Origin: Mortierella alpina
Lineage: Eukaryota > Mortierellomycota > Mortierellomycetes > Mortierellales > Mortierellaceae
Direction: 5' to 3'
Length of the DNA stretch: 64,000 bases
Assembly: GCA_029449245.1 (NCBI GenBank)
Contig: JANATF010000001.1
Location: forward strand, 1,860,001 to 1,924,000
Part shown: positions 1 through 11,322 of the stretch, piece after piece
Layout: the number at the start of each line of letters is the position of its first letter
Numbering within the stretch: the stretch's first letter is position 1
Made by a program: the position numbers and the translations under genes
The notes under the pieces: generated by a model
What the model was told of the DNA's origin: nothing
Database searches by the model: none
What the model saw: the letters and a program-made list of their open reading frames with translations, nothing else

Positions 1-1216
1 GCATATGCTGTTTGTGTAACCGACGGCGTGTGAGGCGTTGCGGTAGACTGGGATGTGAAACTGAGTACGGTATCCGTGTCAGCGTCAACTGGTGAGGAGG
101 TAGAAAGTGGGAGCGTCTGGGGCGATTTCCTGCTGCTTGTATAAGATGCAGTGTCTGATTCGTGTTGCGAGTCTGTGACGGATTTTGTCACTGTAAGATC
201 GTAGAGTGTCAGCATTTTATGATATGCCAATCTAGATATCGTTTCCATGAGCAACAGACGCGGCCAAGTGAACGAACAACTCACCATCGCTCCAAAGCGC
301 CGGATAGAATTGTGCCCAGATATCCAGCAGCGAAACCTGGTCGTTTTTCGACGTCGAACTTTCAGCAACTGGATCACAGTCTGACTCTGAGGAATTCGCC
401 ATGACGAGCGCGAGTATTTTGAGAGACAAAGCGTCCAAGTGTCCTCGATATGGCTTCGAGTTGCGTAACCTAGTTCAATCGATTGTAGAAATGGCGTTAA
501 TACTCAGCAAGGCGCTACCGCGTTGCGTGACTTACTTCCGCTTATAGCATATGTACCGGATGTAGCATGAAATAACGGCTCCCAGGATGTATCGTGATTC
601 GGAATTCATGTCATCCAGGTACGTCTGGCACCGCAAAAGGATCAACTCACTCATCTCCCCAACCTTTTTGTGATCTATCAGAATACAGCGAGTAAACATA
701 CGAATTAGAGAAAAGAACGATGAATACTCGGGCGATTAAAGGTACAGTATTCAGCCTAGCAGTCCGCAATGAAATGACTTACGAAGACATGCCCCAAACT
801 TTTGCTGTACATCCGCCCGCGCAACTAGCGGCGAGTAGGCATACATTTCCTCCAGGTAGATCCTGAGAACTTCATAGGCGATTGCACTCCTGTAATTCCG
901 CAACTCCAGCTTCAAGAGATCTGAATCTAGATTAACGTTCAGGGTAAGAGTCAAAGAAACAGCAGCAGGATGCAGTTAGAGAGGAGAGAAACCCCCCGGG
1001 CAGAGTGTCATTCCATATTCCATATTCTAGTTCAGACTGGCCGCAACGGCAGGACGTGATCTTTTGTCCGCTCAACGTCAAAGGAGGATACTTACTGGAC
1101 GTGCTAATGAGGCTATAAAGCGTCCTGACAACTCGATGATCATGGGCTGTGAGTGCGCTCAGTAACTGGCTGTCAAGCATGCCTTTACAATAAAGCCCGC
1201 AAAGAAGACGTTGCAC
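1..1216 (-). CDS. Unrecognised five-exon gene, N-terminal part (runs off left edge)
   Basis: I do not recognise this protein. Five exons join with consistent phase: 1216-1096, 926-783, 674-536, 469-285 and 190 to the edge, giving about 259 residues from the first ATG. Every donor is GTAAGT or GTGAGT and every acceptor is CTAG, ATAG or ACAG. Exons 1-4 look alpha-helical, with stretches such as LRIYLEEMYAYSPL and RYILGAVISCYIRYICYKRK; the part after exon 4 turns Ser/Thr-rich. No signal peptide or obvious catalytic motif is visible. The start is the first ATG of exon 1, and an upstream exon cannot be excluded. Two other helical-looking unknowns lie nearby, but nothing ties them together. Phase agreement across four introns is the main evidence that it is real. 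Confidence 0.55.
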
Positions 1217-1518
1217 TGTTTAATACTCGTCTCTACCCTCCATATTCATTTCTTTCTTTTCACCATTCACTCTTTCGTTTCTTTGTTTCGATTTCGCACC
1301 TTGAGTCTCCATGCGCTCTATTAGCATGCTGACCCACTTCATGGGCTCTACACTTCCGTCTATCGTCGCGTTCAAAATTGCCAATGGAAAGATCAAATGA
1401 ACACAACATAAATATTAATACGGGAGAGCTGTAGATACCATACACAGTTGCGCTCCTCTACCAGTCTCTGCTCATGTAGATGTAACTCGCTCGTAACCAC
1501 CTCCCCTCTCCCGCCTCG
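1217..1518. other. Short intergenic stretch
   Basis: About 300 bp lie between the start of the left-edge gene and the end of the RhoGEF. I see no coding signal here; it probably holds the promoter of the left-edge gene and the RhoGEF 3' UTR. Confidence 0.5.
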
Positions 1519-4500
1519 TCACTCTTTCGCTTTGTTTTTCTTCTTGTCCCCACTGCCACCAAATATCATGGAGCCCAGAAAACCTTTCTTCCGCCCTGGT
1601 CCTGGCGGGATCAATGCGCCCATAGCTGCCACGCTTTCTCGTAAAACATTGCCAGCGCCCAATTGAAGCTGATAATTCGGAGGCAATGGCGGCTGTTGCA
1701 GACGTATTCCGATGCTCCCGCTGACAGTGTCGGCGCCGTCGCCCCTCAAATGACTATTGGAGCGATCTCTTTGCCGTTGCTGCTTAATGTCTGGTACTGT
1801 GAAGCTCCTAGGCGGAGTTCGCGGTGACATAGGCGCTGATGATCCTAATCCAGATCCGACGGTGCTGAAATTGCCCATCTGATAATAGCGTACTAGCCCA
1901 CCACCAGGGGAGTTTGGTGAACTGGCATTTCCAGACGGACTACCGACGCTTGGTGAAGACGATCCACTGTAATGCCGGTTAGAATATCCTGATGAAAAGT
2001 TCTGCTGGTGGGTAGGGGACGTAGAGTCGAGAATCTTTTTGAGACTTCTTGTGCGCAATGTGGTGGCCCTGGAAAAGGAGCTGGCGGTCTTGTACAAATA
2101 GTCAGTACGAAGATAAAATTTGCTGAAATGTAGTTGAGCATTTTGATATGGATCAAAATAATATGTTGTCCATTGAAGGTTTGCGACTAAAGTTGCAAGA
2201 TAAAGACAATGGGAAAAATTAACAACTGTCAGTCCATTAAGGGAGTGGCCTAGCTTAAGCAGTGTAGGCAAGGAATGAGCTTACCGAGCTCCGTGATGTG
2301 GATCTGGAACGCATCAACGTCGAGGAAGTGGTTCTCTTCTCCGCTAGATAGCGATGCGTTTGCACAATCGTTTAAGGTGCATTTCCCTTTCAGAATGACA
2401 CGAAGTCCAGACTCGGTTGCTTGAATCATGCCAGCGAACAAGGGTAGACGGGAAACGGGCGTCATGTCCATAAGCTCCTGGCTTGCAGCGCCTCCCGAGG
2501 TATACAGAAGGGCGACATCGCCCCTGTACGAAACATTTCGATACTGGCTTGCTGTGTAGACGTTACAAAAGAGCTCCAATTCTGCAACATGCAAGCGCGA
2601 GGTGTGGTCTGAAGGGCATGAGGAGGCGCTTAACATCGAAGCTCCTGCTGCCTTAGCGAGTGTCAGCGTCTCATAGAACTTTGAGACAAAGGAGTCCCGC
2701 TTTTCGAGATGCTCTGGCATGATGCCGCGTACAGTTTCCCAGAGCTCGTCTTTTGTATCTGCATGATTTTGAGTCGTCATACAGAATAGTCCTTCCGGAT
2801 CGGCTAAGATGTTATAGAGGCGCGTTGAAGGTATTGGTCATCTATCACCTTGGGCCAGGTTAATACCTTGCAAAATGCCAATCGTCAATCAAGACTTACT
2901 TTGTTCGACGACAGAGATGCTTATCTTCAACAGATCCATCCAGCCCATGAACTTCCAATCCTTCCTGAGAAGGGCAAACCCTGCTGTGGTATAAGCTGGC
3001 CCATGTCCACCAGAGCCATTTTCGATCTCGTCCTTATCGTCCATCTTGTCGCCCCTCCCGTCTTTCTTAGCCTTTCTCTCTCTGTCCCTTCTATCTTTCT
3101 CCTTTCTCTCGGTTCGTTTCCTCTCGTCCTCATCCTCTTTCAGTTGGAACAAGACCTCGCCGCTGATACCTTTGGGCCGCCTCGCAATCATGATCTTGTC
3201 CGTGAACAATATCAGCGTAATGGGCTTCCCTCGCTCGCCCGTTAACATGTTGGTTTCGTGTCCATCAAGATATGTTACAGCGCTTCGACTCTGACTGAGG
3301 AGAGTGTCAGGACAGTGTTCGATGATGTTACGAATGTTGAAAAGGACTTCGGCGTTTTGCTCCGGCTTTGCCTTGGTCATATGTGCTATCTGGGACGCCA
3401 TCTCAGCCGCCTGCCTTATGCCATCTACATCAGCAGAGTCCTCGCTTGTCCCTGATAAAATGCCTGTATTTACCAGGAGAACATTGCATCTTTCCAATTA
3501 GTCATCCATAAATCACACAGGAGGCATGCAAGTGCAACATCTGTATTGCACCCACCTTTGAACAAGAGTGGATATTTGACGATGCGCTGTGTAGGCTCAA
3601 CCAGTAGGTTTGGTAAAATCTGGACGCCATTACTTTGTGCACATCTCTCCTGAAATGCTTTGAATGTAGGCAACTTCTTTGACAAAGCCGACAATGTCTC
3701 CTGTGCTCGTTTGTATCGGACCAGGTACTGCTTATAGCAGCCCATCCGCTTCAGCTATTTTAGCGCAGTACAGAGATGCAGCATCATGAAAATAGGGAAC
3801 TGAGAATAAGCTAGGTGGCTTTCAGGCGTTACACCCCTACGCGGCGAATGAACATAGATGCTGGAATATACGTACGTTCTTTCGACAAATCTCCCCGAGA
3901 CTCTGTCCAAACGAGTTATCGCTTTGGTATTCTCGGAGATCGCTCAGAAAGTCTGTGCTGACGGCGAGGATCTGTTCAATGTTGGAGAAAATTACCCGAA
4001 TCTCATACTTGCCCAGTGGTGCGTTAGGACCAGCTGCAGCTATGCGCGCCTCAGCAAGATATACCTACAGGGATCAAATTTGATGAGGACAGCGCGCTAT
4101 TTGAGAAAGACCCTCGCGCATTTTACGAAGCGTCTATCATTGTGCCTACTTACATTAACCAAGTCCTGCATTCGAGCATTGTACTTGCTCTCAGTTTCAA
4201 TCAACTCTGTGAGAGCTTCTGAGCGCTGTTCTTCATTCTACACTCGCAGAAGAAATGTATCCAAGTATGTTAGCGTTGTTTTTTCTCTATACACCTGTAT
4301 ACACCTATCAACAAATGCCATGCACGATGTTAGTTTTAATCAGATACCTTGTTGCCCACAGTCATGTCAGGCATACACAAGCTCGCCTTTGGAGCATGAG
4401 GAAGATAGGTTCCGGGCTCGACGCGATCGCCTAAGCCATAGAAGAACTCCCAAAAGCGCTCTTTTTCTGGGACTGTCAACGACTCCTGGTCAGGAATCAC

Positions 4501-5747
4501 GAAGTCTATGGCTAGAGCAGCGGGTCGCTTTATGCATAACAAAATGTGGACGTTAATTTTCTGCACCTGCTTCATTTTGACATGGCTCTGCCGCGATAGG
4601 TGCCGCTTATTTACCATTTGAGCCTCCAAGTTCTTCAGAACATGCGTGAATCCCTCTTGCCGAATCTCCTCCAGCCCTCTCACAATATTTATGATGTATC
4701 CCGTGCTCTGCATCCACCCAGGCTCATCCAGCACAAACACAGAATGGTCTTTAGCAGACTGATGTTGCACCACCTGATGCTGCTTCACATCCGACTCCGG
4801 AATGGATTCGAGGCAGTGCTGGATCGCTGTGTGTAGAAGCGGAAGGAGATCGCTTTTTTTCGGGTACAGGGCGCGACATTGCTCAAACTCTGGCGAGGAT
4901 CGGTAGCTTTCCGGGATATCAATGTTGATGAATTTCTATCAGTTTGGTTGACGGCGGTCTTTCGAAATCAGTATGTGGTGTGTTGTCACCGACTCTACTG
5001 CGCATGGACCAGCATGAAGTGTCAAACTCTTACAAGGACTGTCCGAACGATAAAGTGCATCACATTTTGAGTCGGCTTGAACGAGATGCATATCGTCCCG
5101 ATTCGCAGGTCCCTCCCCACAAAGTGCATCACATCTGGTAGACAAGACCGGTAGACCGGTTCAAATATTAGATTAGAAGACAGTGTCCATGGGCATACAA
5201 TCCAACATCAGGACTCGTAGGATTACCTGCTTGATTAAAGAAAATACTCTCATACGGCGAGTTGTAGTGCGGAAGGATCATGACTGGCGGCTCCGCTTTT
5301 TGGCGCCCCAAGGACAGGATACTGCTGGCACTGGACCGCACAGTGTGCGCATACCGCTTTTGAGCGTACCCTCCCGCAGAAACAGGCGAGTACATCTGCA
5401 TGGACACCCCTCCACCGTACATGCTACTTGCTCCAGTGGCAATGCCTCCCAAGCCGATTCCCTGCGCCGGGCTTCTGGAGTTGCACACCTGCTCCAAACC
5501 TGCGGCTCCATAGCTTTGCTCAGCCGGCGAGTTCAAGGTTGAGAAGACCAGCGATCCATGACCAAGCTTTGGGCGCTCCTCCACATATCCCTCGTGGGTA
5601 TATCCAGCCCTGGCCAACGTTTGTTCCATGGCCTGAAAATACAATTAGAGCCCGCGTTTGTCGTTTTCCGTTTGATTGATGGTCCAGCGTGCTTACCTGG
5701 TATTGCTGCTGTTCCGTAATAGCAGAGGGAATCGCCTTGTTCACCAT
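1519..5747 (-). CDS. Rho guanine-nucleotide exchange factor (DH-PH)
   Basis: Catalyses GDP/GTP exchange on a Rho-family GTPase, so probably acts in polarity or wall signalling at the membrane. Eleven exons close in phase: 5747-5697, 5632-5227, 5134-5034, 4935-4615, 4485-4348, 4237-4154, 4064-3876, 3754-3556, 3463-2900, 2803-2285, 2186-1519; 1080 codons. The DH domain starts at about residue 340 with ALTELIETESKYN, continues through FSNIEQILAVSTDFLSDL, and ends with the conserved VEPTQRIVKYPLLFK helix. A PH-like domain follows (about 560-760), interrupted by a Lys/Glu/Arg-rich insert and resuming with QWTTYYFDPYQNAQLHF. The last 220 residues are Ser/Pro-rich and end in a Lys-rich tail. Residues 1-150 are low complexity. 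A DEP or CNH domain, common in fungal Rom2-type GEFs, was not seen. The exon 5 acceptor is ambiguous (CAGGAG), changing one residue. Confidence 0.88.
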
Positions 5748-6717
5748 GGTTGATACTTGACTGTTATCCCAAAGAAGCTTTTATTATCACTTGCTGTTAT
5801 GCGTCGCGTCTGCTGTGTCCGCTCAGAGTAGGTTCCACTGGATGTCAAGAGGAGGAGGGAGATAGAAGAGCGAGATTGGGAGCGTGGTGAGTGAAGAAGC
5901 AGCAAGCTGGAATGAAGTCAGCGGGTCTGCCGAATCTGCAGGCAATGGGTTGCTTTCTCTTTGTTTGTTTGAGGGTGTGCGTGTGTGCTTTGCAGGAATG
6001 CACCTTCAGCAAAGGGAACAAAGACAAAAAAAAAGGATCAAGGAAAGGACAACAGCAACCAGCAGCACAGTACAAAAAAAACCACATCCCATGGCAACCC
6101 ATGTGGCAGATGAGTAACCCAATGGCGCACCCCACGCGCTGACTACGCGGCGAACCCTCCCTTCCTTCCTGCTTGCAAAGACGTGCTCCCTTCTGCCGTT
6201 CCCCTTGTCCGTTGCAGTGCGCGTTGATGGATGGATGGATGGATGGAATCAGAACCAGAGTGTCGGAGTGAATGGGAACCGGGGTGCGTCCTGGCATTGC
6301 TGTCTCGCCAGCGCAGCGCAAAGTTGGCACACGAACTGCAGCCAGACACGACACGGCACACGCCCCTGGACGCGCCAAACCCGTCACGGTGCCACCATGG
6401 CGCGTGAATGGCTGCGGAAGCTCCGAACATAGCCTACATTTCTGCACTGCAAAGTCGCCTTTCTCACGCATAGCGAGGATTTGAAAGTCCTATATAAAGC
6501 ACTCATTTTTGACTCTTGAAAGGGGACCTCATAGCATGAAGACGCTCAGGGGCGCCAAAGGTCGGAATGGGCAGTTATCTTGTAACCTCTTTCCACGCCT
6601 ATTCTTGAGACATCCATCCCCCTAGTGGCTTCAAGGAGACGTCTGGACTTGAAATACAGTCAGTTTTGATGGAAGCAGGTCTGGTAAACGCGAGCATTGA
6701 CAATTGCATTTCCTTGC
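5748..6717. other. Intergenic region, RhoGEF promoter side
   Basis: Nearly 1 kb without a supported gene. It should contain the RhoGEF promoter and 5' UTR and the 3' end of the next minus-strand gene. Several short open frames overlap on both strands, but none has splice context or protein-like composition. A GATG microsatellite lies near its middle. Confidence 0.5.
6226..6246. repeat. (GATG)n microsatellite
   Basis: About five perfect GATG units in the non-coding region upstream of the RhoGEF. Apparent peptides through it (DGWMDGW) are translation artefacts. Confidence 0.85.
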
Positions 6718-8669
6718 TTAGTTGCAAAGTAGACCACCACTGCCTTGCCTTTGGTCTTGAAGGTTAACAGGGGTGGGTCCTTTTGCCAGGGAGGAATGCA
6801 GGTGGTCCAGGGCGTCCTTGGCAAAAATCGCCAACCGCAAGGTGTCCACACTCACATCCTGTTATACTGCAGGGATCAAAGCCTTAAGCGAAGAAAAATA
6901 GTGTTGCCTTTGCTCGCTCAATATCGCATTGACGCTCGCAGTCTGGATGTCAAATTGGTTGGACCTCGACAAATAGAGTGTTTCGAAGAGAAGAGAGAGC
7001 TGGATCTGAGGAAGTGCTCTAGAATAGGCTGTCGACGTACGAGATCTGCCACGCATGATCGGATCAGGCTTAGTGATGGTAGTCGATATATCCTCATCCG
7101 CTTCTGCGACTCAGTGGGCTCAATTCCGTACATTTACCTGCGTTTACGAAGAGAGAACAAAGGCGCCCATCAGTAGGAAAGGGTTCGAAGATGGACGAGC
7201 TCGATCACTTCGATGAGCGATGGAGAGCACTGGCTTTAGAGGCTATGTTCAAGAACACAACTCAACCCGGAGTCGCCACAGCACTTCAAGAGGAGTCCAT
7301 GCCAAAAAGTAAGATATCCAAATAGGCACCTTGCCTCTGCACGAGTTGTTGCACCCGGACCTCAAGAGCACACACTATCAAGCCATCAAAGATACCTTTG
7401 ACACGGCTAAAGGATAAAGATAAATGACTGAATTCAGCAAAAGTCACGCTGGTGATCCGCATCTTGTTCTTGAAGGCCTGCTGGTCTGTAGTGTTCAATG
7501 AACCTACGATAGGTCATATTAAACGAAAAATGCGCTCCTTTCCCATCCTAATTTTGCTTTTTAGTTGGCGGACGAAACCTTGAGCAGTCTACTGAAGGAG
7601 GAAGAAGGTGTCGGGGCGTCGTTGCCTTTGTTCAATTGTCAAGTGAAGCGTACTGTGGAACCTGAGAAGTCAGGGAGACAAAGAGCATATTGTATGCCGA
7701 GGCAGGACACTTATATAGGAGTCCCGTTACAGGCTATTTATACGCTCAATGCATATGGGTAAAAAGGAAGGTGGATAGAACCTTGCAGGTCTAGTACTGT
7801 AGCTTTACGCAACCATAAAGTATAAGGACGCCCAACCAGTCCCTCTAGCACCTTATATACATGGATCTCCAAGCCCTTTTGGACAATGCAGAGGGAGTGC
7901 ACGTCCTCTGATGGTCCATTGCAGGATTTGAACGGCCTGTTCTCACAAGGACATACTGTATCCAGTTCTTTGGCAAAGTGCAGGAGCGCACCGAGAGCAA
8001 TCACCCTCTATGGACATTGCTGGCATAAACAGTTGGTTCTTTAGACTTTCCCATTGCTCTAAAGAATATCTCGGCCATATCGTCTGCAGTAGCTCGCCAA
8101 ATGACTGCTTCAATGCTCAGCTTATGAGATGGTCCCATTTGCAAAAAACTCTTGTACCAGCTTAGCACCGTCCTCTTGACTTAGAACCTCCGTCCTCGAG
8201 CCGAGAATGCGCAACGCGAGCGGGCGAGGCAGCGGTCTCTTGGACTCAAAGCTAAGATGAAGGCACAAGAAAACGAGTTGATGTGGCCAAGAGGAAGCGG
8301 TTCAAAGACCATACCCAGAGTCTTTCGCATGTCTTGAACGATGGTCATCACTCCCTGAAATCGATATCGGTAGCACACATGGAAGGTCCTACTCTGTGAG
8401 AATTTGAGAGAAGCAATGCTCGGATCAGAGACCAAAGAATCAACAGCTACCAACAGAAGGAGTTGGCAGAAGGCGACGGCCTGTGAACGGTCATATTTAC
8501 CTCCGAGATTTTGGTCGGCAGCAATTCCAAGACACAATGGCTAAGGTGCAAGAAACCAAATGTACAGCGTGTATATCGACTCCACAAATGATCATATCAG
8601 ATCCTAACTTCTATACCTCTACAAGCGTCGGACTATGACAGCTAGCGCGTGGTTTGTCAGATCCACCAT
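6718..8669 (-). CDS. Unrecognised multi-exon protein (alpha-helical)
   Basis: Not recognised. On the minus strand a chain of short open segments reads like one helical protein broken by introns: around 8540-8310 (AVAFCQLLLLVAVDSLVSD), 8280-8190 (RILGSRTEVLSQEDGAKL), 8130-8000 (SFGELLQTIWPRYSLEQWE, then IALGALLHFAKELD), 7960-7790 (GLEIHVYKVLEGLVGRPY), 7498-7300 (RVKGIFDGLIVCALEVRVQQ), 7040-6865 (AILSEQRQHYFSSLKALI), ending near 6850-6718 (AIFAKDALDHLHSSLAKG) at a TAA. Donors and acceptors such as GTATAAC and TTTAG fit several joints, but I could not close phase across the whole chain. The ATG at 8669 is the best start candidate, and more exons could lie upstream. Composition suggests a HEAT-like or other helical scaffold; no family is claimed. 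Confidence 0.42.
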
Positions 8670-9615
8670 GTGCCCAGGAGATGTGGAGAGCCACCTACAC
8701 ATGCATCAGTATTTCCAAGGGGAGGCAAACCAGGGAGGCAAACCAGGCAGACCCACGGTGCTTCCGATCATGTTTATCGGCACAAGAGGAAGCTATGTAG
8801 TTTTGCGGATAGACGGACATGAGGGAGGTGGTGGTCGACTCATGCGCCATGGTTGGACTAGCCAATGAATACCGCACATCTCAAGCATGCGCATGGTGTT
8901 ACAAGCCAACCAGACTGGTAAAAGCACTACGGCGGGCAAACATCATGTCTTGAAGACCGTCCGCTCTCGCGGCCACGGCGCCACCGAGCGTGTCAGCCCT
9001 GCCTGTCCCTCTTTTGGTGGTGGCTACACTATAGGAGGCAGGGACGCGCACTCGACTCTGGCCATCCAAATTGCAGGAGCCTCGCTCCAGTTATCGCCAT
9101 AGAGGGCGACCATTGAGCTCTTCTAGCCTACAGTCCCCTATCATATAGCGTGAAGTTTTTTCACGAAATGTGAAGTGGCCCGGTCTTAAAGCAAACCTTT
9201 CTACTAATAAGGTTTACCCCCAACTCCCTGTGTTGCTGCTTCCACGGTCTTGCCTCGTGGTCTCACCCGCCGTGAGCGCCTCGCCGTCGCTATAAGAGTT
9301 CATTACGCCATCGTGAGGACCAAGCGAAAATATATGCATATCCCGCAATTAAAGAGCCCATCCTTGCGATCTTACAGTATTTCGTTCTTGCTTTTTGCAG
9401 TGGATGAGAAAACACTTTGTAGTCTACATGTTCATATCGAAACACGCAGGAGTGCCAATGATGATGCTAGAATTATGTCTTATTTAGTATAATACAAACG
9501 CTGGTCGAGATACCAGCTGAGGAGGGGTCTAGGATTAGGGTGAATTTCCGATACGTTGCATGTACCTGGCACCTTTTACTCTCTCTTCATTCTTCCGTCT
9601 TCGGCGCTAACCATT
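8670..9615. other. Intergenic region with no supported gene
   Basis: Roughly 950 bp. I found no ORF with coding character and no tRNA B-box. A 12-14 nt direct duplication (ggaggcaaacca) occurs around 8715-8742. It may include promoter or further 5' exons of the upstream unknown gene, and the 3' UTR of the Kre9-like gene. Confidence 0.45.
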
Positions 9616-10290
9616 CTAGAGCGCCATGGCTCCAATAGCTGCAACAACAGCCAACAGCGCATAGGAACCCGCCTTTAAAGTACCGGCATCGCTGGTCCTG
9701 GTGGGGGTGGGTGCGGCTGTCGACGTCGCGGCGCTGGGAACTGACGAAGATGCTGTTGCGGCAGCTGTGGGGAGCGTGCTAGAGACGGCGCTTGATGTGG
9801 GTCCAGGAACCGTGCTCAAGATGGTGAACAGAGCAGAGTAGCTCTGGTTGCCTCCGTTGACAACAAGGATAGAGTACTTGTTTCCTTGAGCGAGAGTGGC
9901 AGGGATCTTGACTTTGGTGGAGCCAGACCTTTTGCAGTCCAGATATCCGATGGGACCAACGCCGGAAACCTCGACCTGGTATGAGTTTATCTCTTCGTTT
10001 AGTGTGATTGGAAAGGTCGTGTTGCCAGTGATGTCGCTGCATGCGTTGGTCCAGGCGACAGTTTCCTCCCGTCCGGCGCTAAGTAACAAGATAGAGAAAT
10101 AGGGGCGAGGAAGTAAGAAACCTGGGGATATTGCAATGCTAGAAGGGAGAAACATCGAGTGAGGAAACCAGTGACTCGGGATGACTTACGTCCACTGGGT
10201 TGCAGCAATTGGCTGAGAGTAAGCGATGATTACAGCCGAAGCCTGGGAAGCGAGGGCGATGGTGGAGAGAGCGATGGCAGCGAACTTCAT
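9616..10290 (-). CDS. Kre9/Knh1-like GPI-anchored cell-wall protein
   Basis: Secreted cell-surface protein of the Ser/Thr-rich GPI-anchored type with an N-terminal Kre9/Knh1-like fold, a family linked to beta-1,6-glucan and wall assembly in yeast. Two exons (10290-10190, 10078-9616) give 187 residues. Residues 1-20 form a signal peptide (MKFAAIALSTIALASQASA). The mature start has the family hallmark, with QPIAATQWT joined across the intron to AGREETVAWTN, followed by an Ig-like sheet region to about residue 120. A Ser/Thr/Ala/Pro-rich stalk comes next, then a Gly/Ser omega-site region (DAGTLKAGS) and a hydrophobic GPI tail ending AAIGAMAL. Exact role is unknown, and the family is large in filamentous fungi. 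A TATA-like element lies about 100 bp upstream of the start. Confidence 0.88.
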
Positions 10291-10388
10291 GGTGAAATTA
10301 AAATAGAGGGAAGAAACGTTAGCTGGGTAGGGAAGGCTGACAAGAGGTACGCAAAGTGCGAGACACACAAAAACGGGAGGAGGCCGCC

Positions 10389-10394
10389 TTTATA
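10389..10394 (-). promoter_or_regulatory. TATA-like element of the Kre9-like gene
   Basis: TATAAA on the minus strand, about 100 bp before the start codon, a distance suited to a fungal TATA box. Motif and distance only. Confidence 0.4.
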
Positions 10395-11322
10395 TCCACA
10401 GAGGAAGGCGGTGGTGCGACAACGGAAAATCGAACGGCTGAGGTATGAGCGCTAGCGCACTTTACTGTATACCGAAAGGAATATCATCTGGGTTGTCGCA
10501 CGAAAGGTAAACACTGATTTGGTCACACTCCAAAAGAGCTTTGGGACCTTGGACCGAGAAGCCCCTGCTGGAGTAAGCTGTCGAGTGTGGTTTATGCCAA
10601 GGAAGCCCGATGTTAGGGAGGGTAGTCTAGGAATGTGTCTGTGGACTTCCCTTTCCGTGCATCATCCTCCCCTTGCATTATCCTCCCCTTGCATCATCCT
10701 CTCCTTGCATCGTCGACTGCACATTCGCCTTTGGCTCAGGTAAACCGCATGCAGAACTGTATAGGTATATGTTTGTTGTCTGCCTTGCATAAAATGTCCG
10801 ACAAGCGGAACTTCTAGAGAATCCAGGCGAACAGTACCCCACTGGGACTCACCACCACAGCGGTGGTACTGGTGTCATATGTATCTTTGCATACAAATGC
10901 ATCTATTTCTGTCCCCGTTCCTGTGCGCATAAGCAATCATGGGCTCGACCTGCCTTTCCTGTCTTTGCCTCCTGTAGGGCATGAGGGCATCGAGGACGTG
11001 TATGGAATGATTGGGTGGGGCTATTTTCAGACCAAAACCACGAGGGGCTTTAAATTTTGGCCAGCTCCTGAGGTCACGAAAGAAAGCGGCACTCGGCTCT
11101 TGTGTTGAACATCCTCCGGAACGCGCTGCATATGACTTCATCGCCAGATGTACACCACGGCCTTCAGCCCAAAGCGTGCATCCTCATGCCTGAGTTGCAA
11201 CACAAAAAGGCACAGGTTTGGTGTTCAATGGCGGGAGCCGTCATTATGATATTAGGAAGAATACTGTACGTCTATCTATGGAGCACAGCTATGCCCTGCG
11301 GCCAGCCGCAAGACATTCGGAC
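10395..11322. other. Intergenic region with no supported gene
   Basis: Just over 900 bp between the promoter of the Kre9-like gene and the stop of the acidic secreted protein. Only short unconvincing frames were seen. It contains a three-copy 16-nt tandem repeat. Confidence 0.45.
10659..10712. repeat. 16-nt tandem repeat, three copies
   Basis: Three near-perfect copies of gcatcatcctcccctt plus a partial fourth. Copies differ by one substitution each. They lie about 370-420 bp upstream of the Kre9-like start, so they could be promoter sequence of that gene or neutral repeat. Confidence 0.85.
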
